Assembly (NCBI GenBank): GCA_003104935.1
Contig: PQAE01000011.1
Location: 1 to 46,407, forward strand
Length of the DNA stretch: 46,407 bases
Direction of reading: 5' to 3'
From: Parcubacteria group bacterium
Lineage (GTDB): Bacteria; Patescibacteriota; Patescibacteriia; UBA1558; GWA2-36-10
Below, piece by piece: positions 36,734 through 44,803 of this stretch. Numbering within the stretch: the first letter of the stretch is position 1; every line of letters starts with the position of its first letter. Below the pieces are notes generated by a model, which did no database searches, was not told the DNA's origin, and saw nothing but the letters and a program-made list of their open reading frames with translations. The position numbers were made by a program, and so were the translations under genes.

Positions 36734-36845
36734 GGACGGTCTGGTTGACCCAGTCGCTATCCACGAGGATAAGTTTCTGGCAGACCGCCCCTTAAAGGGC
36801 AGAAGCTTATAAAAAATCTCGTGGATTATCTGCAATTGGGTCAAC
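36734..36845. repeat. Nested inverted repeats upstream of the recombinase
   Basis: GTTGACCCA (36744-36752) pairs with TGGGTCAAC (36837-36845), and ATCCACGAG (36759-36767) with CTCGTGGAT (36818-36826). CGGTCTG and CAGACCG form a third pair. CTTAAAGGG occurs twice as a direct repeat. It lies just before the recombinase start and could be a recombinase or regulator site, or a folded leader RNA. Confidence 0.7.
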
Positions 36846-36949
36846 GTTATTATTATAACATTATTTTTCATTTTTGGCAAAGTGGTTAGATGGGGTAGGT
36901 GTTTATAAAATCCAATATTTTCTGATGTTTTTTACCAAACGAACCCATT

Positions 36950-37489
36950 TTAATCTTTGGAAATATTAACATCTATTGCAATGGGCGCAGGCGGCCTGCC
37001 TCCCGCACGGGCAGATTGTATTCGCTGTAATTCGTGCAGAGCTTTGTAAATACTTCGTTCAATGGCGGTTTCATACCGCAGTAAAGTTTCTGTATCGTTA
37101 TTAACAATCATATTACTTACTGCTCTTCGTTCTATTTGTTTTGGTGTGGTGTAGCAACTGGTAAGAGTATCAGAAAGGCAGTTTTCCTTTTGCCATTCCA
37201 TTGTTTCTCTTTCCACTTCCAGCAAGCGTCTTAGCCGCCAAACATTGGCAATAATTCTATCAACAAGCAACACCTCTACTTCTCCCGTGGGCATTAACTC
37301 GGCTCGCAGACGTTTTCCAAGCTCCTCAAGATTTTTTTCGTCCTCGTCCGAAAGCAAAACCTCTTTGCTCAATAGCCCGTGCTTTATGGCATTATACCTA
37401 CTCACCTCTTTGCCTTCTTCTGTTTTTACGCCGCCAAGCTTAGCATTTTCTCTATTGGCCTCTAATTGTTTTTGTGATACTTCGCCCAT
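36950..37489 (-). CDS. Mobile-element protein of unknown function (179 residues)
   Basis: The protein begins MGEVSQKQLEANRENAKLGG and has the recognisable segment KTEEGKEVSRYNAIKHGLLSKEV, followed by a helical region with many Arg and Glu. Proteins with this 'EGK...SRYNAxKHGL' opening are frequent in phages and integrated elements of many phyla, but have no known role. A DNA-binding or small-terminase-like function is possible. It is encoded upstream of the recombinase on the same strand. Confidence 0.7.
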   Translation of the reverse strand: MGEVSQKQLEANRENAKLGGVKTEEGKEVSRYNAIKHGLLSKEVLLSDEDEKNLEELGKRLRAELMPTGEVEVLLVDRIIANVWRLRRLLEVERETMEWQKENCLSDTLTSCYTTPKQIERRAVSNMIVNNDTETLLRYETAIERSIYKALHELQRIQSARAGGRPPAPIAIDVNISKD

Positions 37490-37494
37490 ATTTT

Positions 37495-37618
37495 ATAGTA
37501 TTATTTACCTACCAGATATATAACCTTTATCTTATAGGAAAACTATTAAGTTACCTTATAGTTAAATATAGTTAAGTTAATTATATATTATTAACTATAT
37601 ATAATTGTAAGTTTAATA
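37495..37618. other. AT-rich region with repeated TATAGTTAA-like motifs
   Basis: About 125 bases are nearly all A and T. Short repeats such as ATAGTTAA occur two or three times, with the inverse TTAACTAT nearby. It may hold promoters or protein-binding sites of the element; an origin is possible but not shown. Confidence 0.4.
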
Positions 37619-37621
37619 TAG

Positions 37622-37933
37622 CTATTCCAAATCAAATCTTTTTTTGTGGTGTTCTTCGGATTGCAGTTTATACTCGTCCCAGATTTTCGCTTCCAGTTCT
37701 TTCCATAACTCTTTATTGGGCATAAAAAACATAGGATGATAACGGCCACCGCTATCTTTGTAAGAGGGGGGTGTTAGCCATAGTTTTTGACCCCTATCAT
37801 TTTCGTATTCGGACTCTGAAACCCTAAAACCTTTTATCACAAAATCACCAAAGTTTAGTCCGATAATGGCTTTTAATTTTTGGGATTCAATAAACTTGAT
37901 TTTGACCAGAATTTCGTCTTTGTTAATTGTCAT
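37622..37933 (-). CDS. SpoVG-like protein
   Basis: The 103-residue protein has the SpoVG-like core: a strand IIGLNFGDFVIKGFRV followed by LWLTPPSYKDSGGRYHPMFF and the helix NKELWKELEAKIWDEY. SpoVG proteins bind nucleic acid and regulate diverse genes; versions like this one are often carried on mobile elements. The ATG at 37933 has no strong Shine-Dalgarno. Exact targets are unknown. Confidence 0.75.
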   Translation of the reverse strand: MTINKDEILVKIKFIESQKLKAIIGLNFGDFVIKGFRVSESEYENDRGQKLWLTPPSYKDSGGRYHPMFFMPNKELWKELEAKIWDEYKLQSEEHHKKRFDLE

Positions 37934-37985
37934 AGTAATTTATTAGCTGTTTGTAAAATAAAATTGAATTTGGGCTATTGTGGTT

Positions 37986-38213
37986 CTATTTTTGGTTGTC
38001 CTCAGGGGGTCTTGCGGGGGTATAGAGATGGGCTAAAATGCCTTTCTTGTCCTTTGGGGAAAAGCAACCTTTTTCCACCAGTTTATTAAACCAGCGAGCA
38101 ATGGCCTGTTTGCTAAAATTTTGCCCTTCTATCGCAGAGAAAAAACAGACATAGGAGCTCCAGTAGGGATTTCTGCCTCTAATTTTTGCAAATCTTCTCT
38201 CAATAGATTTCAT
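37986..38213 (-). CDS. Small mobile-element protein (75 residues)
   Basis: The protein starts MKSIERRFAKIRGRNPYWSS and contains CFFSAIEGQNFSKQAIARWFNKLV, which resembles a helix-turn-helix. It ends with a short polar tail. An ATG 20 codons upstream would add a Lys/Ile-rich segment with no similarity, so the later start is chosen. Relatives are common on Patescibacteria elements. The role is unknown. Confidence 0.65.
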   Translation of the reverse strand: MKSIERRFAKIRGRNPYWSSYVCFFSAIEGQNFSKQAIARWFNKLVEKGCFSPKDKKGILAHLYTPARPPEDNQK

Positions 38214-38244
38214 AATTGTAATGTTAATTTTTAGTATTTTCCTG

Positions 38245-38415
38245 CTACTTTTTTTGTAGCTGTTGATATTCAAGAGTCGTCATTGGTTTATAAATTAACT
38301 CAATGAGTCGAATGAGTTTTACACCTTGTTCAAACGCTTCCTCTCGGCTGATTTCTTTGCCAAAGCGGGTTTTATAAAGCGTTTGGTATTTTGTTATTTG
38401 CTCATCAGACAGCAT
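38245..38415 (-). CDS. Small mobile-element protein (56 residues)
   Basis: The protein starts MLSDEQITKYQTLYKTRFGK, continues with SREEAFEQG, and ends LIYKPMTTLEYQQLQKK. This helical 'LYKxRFGxxxSxEEA...LIYKPM' pattern is frequent in Patescibacteria mobile elements and has no known function. It lies 4 bases after the stop of the DUF5659-like gene, so the two are co-translated or at least co-transcribed. Confidence 0.7.
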   Translation of the reverse strand: MLSDEQITKYQTLYKTRFGKEISREEAFEQGVKLIRLIELIYKPMTTLEYQQLQKK

Positions 38416-38419
38416 AGGT

Positions 38420-38686
38420 TTATTCCGAGTAAATGCGGTTTTTGAGCATTTTCACATTGTCAAAAAACGCTCTCGCCTTAATTTCCAAGCGGTCTGCCCA
38501 GTAATCATCCACGACCTTTTCAATGCCGATGGTTCGGCGAAAAATAAATTGAACCTTTTTGGGGTTGGTCTTGTCCAAAGAAACAAGCTCAAAACCAGCC
38601 GTTACTAACGAAGCGGCCGCTCCCAAGTCAAAGGTTTGTAGGTATTTGGTGAAGTCATCTATCGGGCCTTTTAATTTTCTGGTCAT
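38420..38686 (-). CDS. DUF5659-like protein (88 residues)
   Basis: The protein has the pattern FDLGAAASLVTAGFELVSLDK then KKVQFIFRR and DDYWADRLEIKARAFFDNVKMLKNRIY, which matches DUF5659. These small proteins are widespread on phages and integrated elements. The function is unknown. The preceding gene on the same strand is 130 bases away and ends in a terminator, so this gene probably starts a short unit with those at 38245 and 37986. Confidence 0.75.
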   Translation of the reverse strand: MTRKLKGPIDDFTKYLQTFDLGAAASLVTAGFELVSLDKTNPKKVQFIFRRTIGIEKVVDDYWADRLEIKARAFFDNVKMLKNRIYSE

Positions 38687-38737
38687 TTAATTTTGTAAGT
38701 TAATTGGTTAAATTATCCAGCTCCGTAGCACTGGCTG

Positions 38738-38769
38738 ATAAAAAAAGCCAAAGCGTATTCTGCTTTGAC
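38738..38769 (-). terminator. Terminator of the 305-residue gene
   Basis: On the minus strand GTCAAAGC, loop, GCTTTGGC form a hairpin followed by TTTTTTTATC. Confidence 0.8.
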
Positions 38770-38817
38770 TTTACTAAAACATTGGGTGAGTCAATTACGG
38801 CTCAATTGGTCTAAATA

Positions 38818-39735
38818 TCAATAATTTCGTTTGATAGTTTTTTCTTGCCAAGTAAATAGGTTGTCGTTGGTATTTATGATTTCTTTTATTCTTTTATTTA
38901 GGGCATCCATAGCATCATAAACTATGCGCCAATTTTCTCTGGTTGGTGATGGTTTGCCATAGTATGCCTCATAATATCCAGTCATTTTTTCATAGATTAT
39001 TGACCAATCAACAGGTTCATTTATTTTATATTCATACATTGCGCGACAAAGATAGTGCTCATTTTTGAATTGTGGCAATGGAACAGCGCGGTCTTCAACA
39101 AATATAGTTATTTTTTCATCATCAAAACTTATTTTTTTGTTAAATAAGTTAGTTTTTATGGGAGTTTCTGGTGAAGATTTAGCCGTATCGGGCACAATCT
39201 TTACATCACTATCTATGTGTCCCCCAACTATTTGAATAGGTATCGGTCTTTTAATCTGTTGTTGAATAGTGGCGGGCGAGAACATTTCAGAAACTAAATT
39301 TTGTAATTCTGCACCAACAGGCATATTTTCTCTCTCTTTCTCTCTCTTCTTTCGTCTATCCTCACTGGCCTCTATTAGTTCTTTTGTTGCCCCCACAATC
39401 TTACCATTGGATAGGCAGTAACCATCATATTGTAAATAATCGTTAAAATTATCTTGCATCTCAAGAGATTTTTCTTTATCTCCATTATGCATTAGGGGGT
39501 GGACAGCTTCCTCAATGATTTGAAATAGCGTTTTTGCATCTTCTATGTTTTGTGAGGAAGCGAATTTTGATAAGACGGCATAGACCATTTTCCATTTTGT
39601 ATTAGGATACTCAATAATTTCTCGCCCAACACCGCAGTTCACAAGAAACTCTACCAGACCCTCGCCACTGGACAGGTTGCTAATTTGTATCGCAATCAAT
39701 TCAAGAGATTTTGGTCTTATAATTTGTGGAGGCAT
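38818..39735 (-). CDS. Protein of unknown function (305 residues) in the integrated element
   Basis: The N-terminal 130 residues form an alpha-helical domain with NTKWKMVYAVLSKFASSQN, IIEEAVHPLMHNGDKEKS and a YLQYDGYCLSNGKIVGAT end. Similar YDGY-type ends occur in abortive-infection-like proteins, so a defence role is possible. A polar linker follows (about 130-200), then a helical C-terminus with aromatic residues (EKMTGYYEAYYGKPSP and NWRIVYDAMDALNKR). It is transcribed divergently from the MerR-like regulator and next to a type III restriction system. No catalytic motif is visible. Function is unknown. Confidence 0.7.
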   Translation of the reverse strand: MPPQIIRPKSLELIAIQISNLSSGEGLVEFLVNCGVGREIIEYPNTKWKMVYAVLSKFASSQNIEDAKTLFQIIEEAVHPLMHNGDKEKSLEMQDNFNDYLQYDGYCLSNGKIVGATKELIEASEDRRKKREKERENMPVGAELQNLVSEMFSPATIQQQIKRPIPIQIVGGHIDSDVKIVPDTAKSSPETPIKTNLFNKKISFDDEKITIFVEDRAVPLPQFKNEHYLCRAMYEYKINEPVDWSIIYEKMTGYYEAYYGKPSPTRENWRIVYDAMDALNKRIKEIINTNDNLFTWQEKTIKRNY

Positions 39736-39762
39736 TAAATTTTAGATAATTGTCATATAATA

Positions 39763-39791
39763 TTGCAAGTAAAATTAACTTGCTGTATAAT
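39763..39791 (+). promoter_or_regulatory. Promoter with operator inside the spacer
   Basis: TTGCAA (39763-39768) and TATAAT (39786-39791) are 17 bases apart. The inverted repeat GCAAGT-(7)-ACTTGC (39765-39783) fills the spacer, the place where MerR-family regulators bind. It probably serves the regulator gene and possibly the divergent 305-residue gene. Confidence 0.65.
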
Positions 39792-39802
39792 AATGTTAGC
39801 AA

Positions 39803-40024
39803 ATGTTAAGTAATAAATCAATGGCAAAACAAGCTAAAAACGAACAAAAAATGCCAGAACTTCTATCGCTAAAAGAGGCGTCAGAAATTTTAAAATGCCA
39901 CCCAAACACTTTGCGGAAGTGGGATAAAAAAGGTATTTTAGTTGCCGTTCGTTTTGGAGAAAGAAAAGACAGGCGTTATAGAAAAGAAGATATTTTGAAG
40001 TTACTAAACCAAAAGAAAAGATGA
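39803..40024 (+). CDS. MerR-like helix-turn-helix regulator or excisionase
   Basis: The 73-residue protein has a winged HTH of the MerR/excisionase type: LSLKEASEILKCHPNTLRKWDKKGIL then RRYRKEDILKLL. It has no effector domain. In an integrated element such a protein can act as excisionase for the recombinase or as a repressor. A second ATG at 39821 would remove six residues; with the TSS near 39798 the first start would be nearly leaderless, so either is possible. Confidence 0.75.
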   Translation: MLSNKSMAKQAKNEQKMPELLSLKEASEILKCHPNTLRKWDKKGILVAVRFGERKDRRYRKEDILKLLNQKKR

Positions 40025-40095
40025 TATAAATAATTAACAATTTAATTGCCTAACCCTCGTAAAGTAAAATTCCGAGGTATGGCATAAAACTCCCA

Positions 40096-40212
40096 ACCAC
40101 GATAGTAAGCTCCTCATTGAGCACTCGTGGTTGGGTCAGTGGCCGAAAGGTTATTGGGTGGCCCGAAAGGGTTGCCGCTCGTGGGGGGCTTTCTGTTTCC
40201 ACGAGCACTAAA
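40096..40212 (+). ncRNA. Structured leader before the type III methylase gene
   Basis: Four hairpins follow one another: CCCAACCACGA with TCGTGGTTGGG (about 40102-40135), CAGTGGCC-GAAA-GGTTATTG, GGTGGCCC-GAAA-GGGTTGCC, and GCTCGTGG...CCACGAGC (about 40176-40208). Two have GAAA tetraloops, typical of folded RNA. A further CCCAACCAC stands next to the mod start (40214-40222) and can pair with the GTGGTTGGG of the first hairpin. This offers a switch between two folds. It is not a known riboswitch that I recognise. Confidence 0.5.
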
Positions 40213-40225
40213 TCCCAACCACAAA

Positions 40226-41896
40226 ATGTCAAACAATCAACCAACACAAAATCTACTTAAGGAAGTTGAAAATCTTAAAGATGAAATAAAACAGCTCAAA
40301 TCACGAAAGCGATATGGGCTTGTTTGGGAAGAAAAGCCAGAACAGGTAGTTGAATTATGCAAAGAAAAGTTGCCTGTTTTAGCCGAGGACAGAGAAAGAG
40401 AAATCAAATCTGACGGCGACAAGCCAGTAAATATTCTTATTGAGGGAGATAATTACCACGCTCTCTCTGTTTTGAATTACACCCACGAAAAAAAGATTGA
40501 TGTAATTTATATTGACCCACCGTATAACACGGGTGCTAAGGATTGGAAATACAACAATAATTTTGTAGATATAAACGATTTATGGCGACACAGCAAATGG
40601 CTTTCAATGATGAAAAATCGCCTTGTATTAGCAAAGAAACTTCTTAAACAAGATGGAGTTCTTATCTGTTCTATTGATGAAAATGAACAGGCACATCTTG
40701 GCGTGCTTTTAGAAGAACTATTCCAAAACCACGAAATACATTGCATTACAATCGTGCATAACCCACGAGGAGTGCAGGGCAAAAACTTTTCATATTCTCA
40801 CGAGTATACCTTTTTTGTTTTTAGAAAAGGTGTGGAAGTTATTGGAAGTAAACAGCGTGAGGAGGTGTTAGAAGAAGAGTTGAGAGACCACGGCGGCGAG
40901 TCATTAAGAACTGACGCCAAAAATTGCTTCTATCCAATTTTGGTTAAAAACGATAGCATTGTTGGTTTCGGCGATGTCCCACTTAAAAATTTTCATCCAA
41001 ATGGTAAAAATGTTCAAAGAAAAGATAAAACGATTGAAGTTTGGCCTATTGATGTGAGGGGTGTTGAAAGGAAGTGGGTATTTGCACGCAATACGGTTGA
41101 AGAAATTAAAAACAAGTTATTTGTTGCTAAAAAGAAAAATGGCCAGATTGATATTTTCCGCCGAAAGGATACTCAAAAACCAAGAACTGTTTGGATAGGA
41201 AAAAAATATGATGCAAGCACTTTCGGTTCAAAGATAGTTAATGGCTTAACAGGAACTCTATTTCCATTCCCGAAATCCTTATACAACACAAAAGATTGTC
41301 TTGAGTGTGTTGTAAAACAGAGAAAAAAAGCTGTTGTTCTAGATTATTTTGCTGGTTCTGGCACAACTGGCCACGCAGTAGCTTTATTAAATAAAGAGGA
41401 TAACGGCAATCGTCAATTCATTCTTTGCACAAACAACGAAAACGGAATTGCTCAAGATATTTGTTATCCAAGAATTAAAGCGGTTATTAAAGGAAATAAA
41501 GAATATAAAGATATTACGGGCATAACAAGTAATCTAAAATACTTCAGAACGGATTTTGTTGATGGTGCAACAACCGATAAAAATAAGAAAAAGCTCGTTG
41601 ATAAGTCAACAGAAATGCTCTGTCTGAAAGAGGATTGTTTTGAGAAAGTGAAAACGGGCAGGCATTTTGATATGTTCAAAAATCCCAAAGGGAAATATCT
41701 GGGAATAATTTATGACGATAATGGAATTGAAAACTTCAAGAAAGAGGTAAAAAAGCTCAACAAGAATTTTGTTGTTTATGTTTTCTCGCTTGATGATAGT
41801 GCGAGAGAAGAAGAGTTTGAGGATATGAAAAACCTCGTTGAATTAAAGCCAATTCCTGCGGTCATATTAAATGTTTATAAACGTATATTCAAATGA
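40226..41896 (+). CDS. mod: Type III restriction-modification system, DNA methyltransferase (Mod)
   Basis: Mod recognises the target sequence and methylates adenine (N6) using S-adenosylmethionine. The 556-residue protein has the catalytic DPPYNTG at about residues 96-102 and the SAM-binding VLDYFAGSGTTGHAV at about 371-385, the beta-class order of type III Mod enzymes. The region between is the target-recognition domain. The start at 40226 is chosen because the 33 upstream codons only translate the hairpin leader. Its stop overlaps the res start as ATGA. Confidence 0.93.
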   Translation: MSNNQPTQNLLKEVENLKDEIKQLKSRKRYGLVWEEKPEQVVELCKEKLPVLAEDREREIKSDGDKPVNILIEGDNYHALSVLNYTHEKKIDVIYIDPPYNTGAKDWKYNNNFVDINDLWRHSKWLSMMKNRLVLAKKLLKQDGVLICSIDENEQAHLGVLLEELFQNHEIHCITIVHNPRGVQGKNFSYSHEYTFFVFRKGVEVIGSKQREEVLEEELRDHGGESLRTDAKNCFYPILVKNDSIVGFGDVPLKNFHPNGKNVQRKDKTIEVWPIDVRGVERKWVFARNTVEEIKNKLFVAKKKNGQIDIFRRKDTQKPRTVWIGKKYDASTFGSKIVNGLTGTLFPFPKSLYNTKDCLECVVKQRKKAVVLDYFAGSGTTGHAVALLNKEDNGNRQFILCTNNENGIAQDICYPRIKAVIKGNKEYKDITGITSNLKYFRTDFVDGATTDKNKKKLVDKSTEMLCLKEDCFEKVKTGRHFDMFKNPKGKYLGIIYDDNGIENFKKEVKKLNKNFVVYVFSLDDSAREEEFEDMKNLVELKPIPAVILNVYKRIFK

Positions 41897-44079
41897 TTAA
41901 ACTAAAAGATTACCAACAACAGGCGGCGGAAAATTTGCACAGAAAAATTGAAAGCTCATTAAGGTCTTCCGAAAATGAGGTGGTCGTTTTTCAAGCTCCG
42001 ACGGGTTCTGGTAAAACCGTTATGGTTTCAGAGATGCTGAAAGAAATTACAAGAAACAGAAAGGACGATAAAAGGTTTTCTTTTGTCTGGATTTCGGTGA
42101 GAATGTTGCACGAGCAAAGCAAAGAAAAACTGGAAAAATACTACGAAGACGACAGAACCCTAAAGTGTTCGTATTTTGAAGATTTGGAAGACCGAAAAAT
42201 AGCCGAAAACGAAATTCTATTTATTAACTGGCACAGTATAAATAAAAAAGACATAAATATTTTCGTCCGAGAAAACGAGCAGGACAATAACCTAAATACC
42301 ATTATAAAAAGGACTAAAGATGACGAAAGGACAATCGTTTTAATCATTGACGAAAGCCATCACACGGCTGGCTCGGAGAAATCCAGAGAGCTTATTGAAG
42401 TCATCGGCCCGAAGGTAACTTTAGAGGTTTCTGCTACGCCGCACTTGGAAGAAAGTGCCGCAGAAAAAGAGAAAGTCCGCTTGTCGGATGTCAAGGCGGA
42501 AGAAATGATTAAATCCGAAATATCTGTAAACCCAGAATTTCTTGATATTAAAATTGGCATAAAAAGCTCGGATGAAGTTGTTATTGAGGAAGCCCTTAAA
42601 AAGCGAGAGGAGCTGGCCAAAATGTATAAAAAAGAGAAAGCAAAGATAAACCCACTAATGCTTATCCAACTTCCAGACAACAGAGCTGGTCTTGTAGGCA
42701 AAAAAGAAGAAGTCATTAAGATATTGGACAAAAAAGGCATAACAGAAAAAAACGGCAAGCTCGCCGTCTGGTTATCAGAGGACAAATCAGACACCCTACC
42801 AAACATTGAAAAGAACGATAATGAGGTTGAAGTTCTAATATTCAAGCAGGCAATCGCCTTAGGTTGGGATTGCCCCAGAGCTTCAATTCTGGTGATTTTT
42901 AGAGAGTCAAAGAGTTTTACGTTCACCATTCAAACAATCGGCAGGATAATGCGTATGCCTGAATTGAAGTATTACTCAAAAGAGTCAGAACTTAATAAAG
43001 GTTTTGTTTTTACGAATTTAGCAAATATAGAAATTACCGAGGATTATGCCAAAGATTATGTAACGGTTTTTGAAGCAAAAAGAGACAATAAACTTTATAA
43101 AAATATTGCTCTGCCGTCAATCTTCTTAAGGCGGCAGAGGGAGCGAACTCGTTTATCTGGAGAGTTCGGCAAGTTTTTTATGGCAATAGCAAAAAGCAAT
43201 GATTTGCGACAGAAAGTAAATCTCAGGCCGTCAAAAATCATCAGCCCCATAATAGCTGACGGGAGAATTGTCGATATTGATAAATCTGGCGAGATTGAAC
43301 GGAAGGGCACAATTAACATCGCCTTAAATGAGAAAGAACTGCAAGAAAGATTTGATAAGTTTATCGTTCAAAACTGCACTCCTTACGCTCCCGCCGACTC
43401 CAGCGACAGAATGAAAACGGCAATTTATCAATTTTTCAATCAGGAGTTTAAGTTTGCAAAATATGACCCCAAAGTGCAGACAATTGTTCTTGGTAAAGAA
43501 AATATCCAGTTGTTTATAGATATAATTAACTTGGCAAAAGAGAAGTATAGAAAAGAGATTGTTGAAAAACTTGCCGAGAAAAGAGAGCTAACCGAAACCC
43601 CAGAATGGGAAGTGCCGATTGTGATAACCTACAACAGCAGGTATCATCAAGAAGAACAGCCGCTCTCGGTTATGAGGCCGTTTTATACGGCAAAACAGAG
43701 TGAGCCAGAGAGGATGTTTATTGATTTTCTAAATAGCTCAAAAAAGGTTAAGTGGTGGTTTAAGAATGGCGAGGGAGAAATTAAGTATTTTGCAGTGTTG
43801 AGACCAGATGACCAAGCATTTTATCCCGATTTCATAATTCAGTTTAAGGACGGGAGCGTAGGCATATTTGACACAAAGTCAGGGCGAACAGCCGAGACGG
43901 GAGACGCCGCCCCCAGAGCCGAGGCACTACAGAAGTTCATTAAGAGGCAAATCAAGAGCGGTAGGAAGCTAGTAGGTGGCATTGCTATTTATGTTAATGG
44001 CACTTGGCGATACAACGACAATGTAAGATACGACTATAATCCGAAAGATTTATCAACGTGGAAGGTCTTGGATTTATAA
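41893..44079 (+). CDS. res: Type III restriction-modification system, restriction subunit (Res)
   Basis: Res is an ATP-driven helicase-nuclease that cuts DNA when two unmethylated sites face each other. The 728-residue protein has Walker A APTGSGKT (35-42), LIIDESHH (about 150), a SATPH motif (about 180), IALGWDCPRA and QTIGRIMRMP as helicase motifs V and VI, and a C-terminal PD-(D/E)xK nuclease (YPDFI near 645, then GIFDTKSG). It is shorter than many Res proteins (about 900-1000) but has all the parts. It is coupled to mod by ATGA overlap. Confidence 0.93.
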   Translation: MIKLKDYQQQAAENLHRKIESSLRSSENEVVVFQAPTGSGKTVMVSEMLKEITRNRKDDKRFSFVWISVRMLHEQSKEKLEKYYEDDRTLKCSYFEDLEDRKIAENEILFINWHSINKKDINIFVRENEQDNNLNTIIKRTKDDERTIVLIIDESHHTAGSEKSRELIEVIGPKVTLEVSATPHLEESAAEKEKVRLSDVKAEEMIKSEISVNPEFLDIKIGIKSSDEVVIEEALKKREELAKMYKKEKAKINPLMLIQLPDNRAGLVGKKEEVIKILDKKGITEKNGKLAVWLSEDKSDTLPNIEKNDNEVEVLIFKQAIALGWDCPRASILVIFRESKSFTFTIQTIGRIMRMPELKYYSKESELNKGFVFTNLANIEITEDYAKDYVTVFEAKRDNKLYKNIALPSIFLRRQRERTRLSGEFGKFFMAIAKSNDLRQKVNLRPSKIISPIIADGRIVDIDKSGEIERKGTINIALNEKELQERFDKFIVQNCTPYAPADSSDRMKTAIYQFFNQEFKFAKYDPKVQTIVLGKENIQLFIDIINLAKEKYRKEIVEKLAEKRELTETPEWEVPIVITYNSRYHQEEQPLSVMRPFYTAKQSEPERMFIDFLNSSKKVKWWFKNGEGEIKYFAVLRPDDQAFYPDFIIQFKDGSVGIFDTKSGRTAETGDAAPRAEALQKFIKRQIKSGRKLVGGIAIYVNGTWRYNDNVRYDYNPKDLSTWKVLDL

Positions 44080-44196
44080 TCACGCATCAGGGAAAAAAGC
44101 TGGATGGGTTGACATCTTGGTATTTATCAGTTAAACTACTGAGTCATTTAACTATCTGGTCTTTTATGATATAATTATAATATCAAGGAAAGCCCG

Positions 44197-44223
44197 TTTA
44201 TGAGGGTGACAAACCATCATAAA
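44197..44223 (+). promoter_or_regulatory. Inverted repeat upstream of the toxin-antitoxin operon
   Basis: TTTATGAGGGT (44197-44207) and ACCATCATAAA (44213-44223) pair at 10 of 11 positions. It lies downstream of TATAAT-like sequences near 44170-44180 and before the ATG at 44246, so it can be the operator of the pair or a leader hairpin. Confidence 0.6.
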
Positions 44224-44245
44224 TTTATAGTATTTAGCTATATTT

Positions 44246-44803
44246 ATGGGCAAGAACCAAAAAATAGAAAAATTGAACACAGAGGACTATATCCTTTATA
44301 TTCTTAATAGATTAGAACCTCAAAAAAGTGATAAGATTAGATTAAATAAAATCGCTTTCTTTGTTGAGTTTGCGTATATTTTTTATAATAATAAAGTTTT
44401 GTCAGAAGCAAATTACGCGGCCATTGATAAGGGCCCAGTGATTGATGGTTACGACACAATTTTGAAATCTATGGCCAACGAAGGCAAAATTAAAATAGAT
44501 GGTTATGTTTTGCGGCCACTTAAATCATCGGAAGTTAATTTAACGGAGAATGACGTAGTTTTTATAAACGGAATAATTGATAAGTATTCTGCCTTTAATA
44601 AAGACGAGCTTATTGCGTTGTCTCACGCCACTGATTCCTATAAAATTACCACCAACAATGAGAAAGATATGGGTGGCATCATAAACAAAAAGTTAGCTTT
44701 CCTTGAAACATTTTTTCAAGAATCAGAAGGAGAGGATGATGATAAGGATGAAGACACGCTCCCCGAGCTTGATAGGAAAAAATTAGTAGAATATGAATTT
44801 TAG
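44246..44803 (+). CDS. Panacea-domain antitoxin
   Basis: The 185-residue protein has the Panacea (DUF4065, SocA-like) domain: RLNKIAFFVEFAYIFYNNKVL, AAIDKGPVIDGYDTIL and the helical LIALSHATDSYK. Panacea is known as an antitoxin domain that pairs with many toxin types. The C-terminus is highly acidic (EGEDDDKDEDTLPELD). The toxin gene overlaps it by 11 bases, as expected for such operons. Confidence 0.85.
   Translation: MGKNQKIEKLNTEDYILYILNRLEPQKSDKIRLNKIAFFVEFAYIFYNNKVLSEANYAAIDKGPVIDGYDTILKSMANEGKIKIDGYVLRPLKSSEVNLTENDVVFINGIIDKYSAFNKDELIALSHATDSYKITTNNEKDMGGIINKKLAFLETFFQESEGEDDDKDEDTLPELDRKKLVEYEF

Noticed and set aside
40127-40225. N-terminal 33-residue extension of Mod
   Set aside because: It translates the hairpin leader; the conserved protein starts at 40226.
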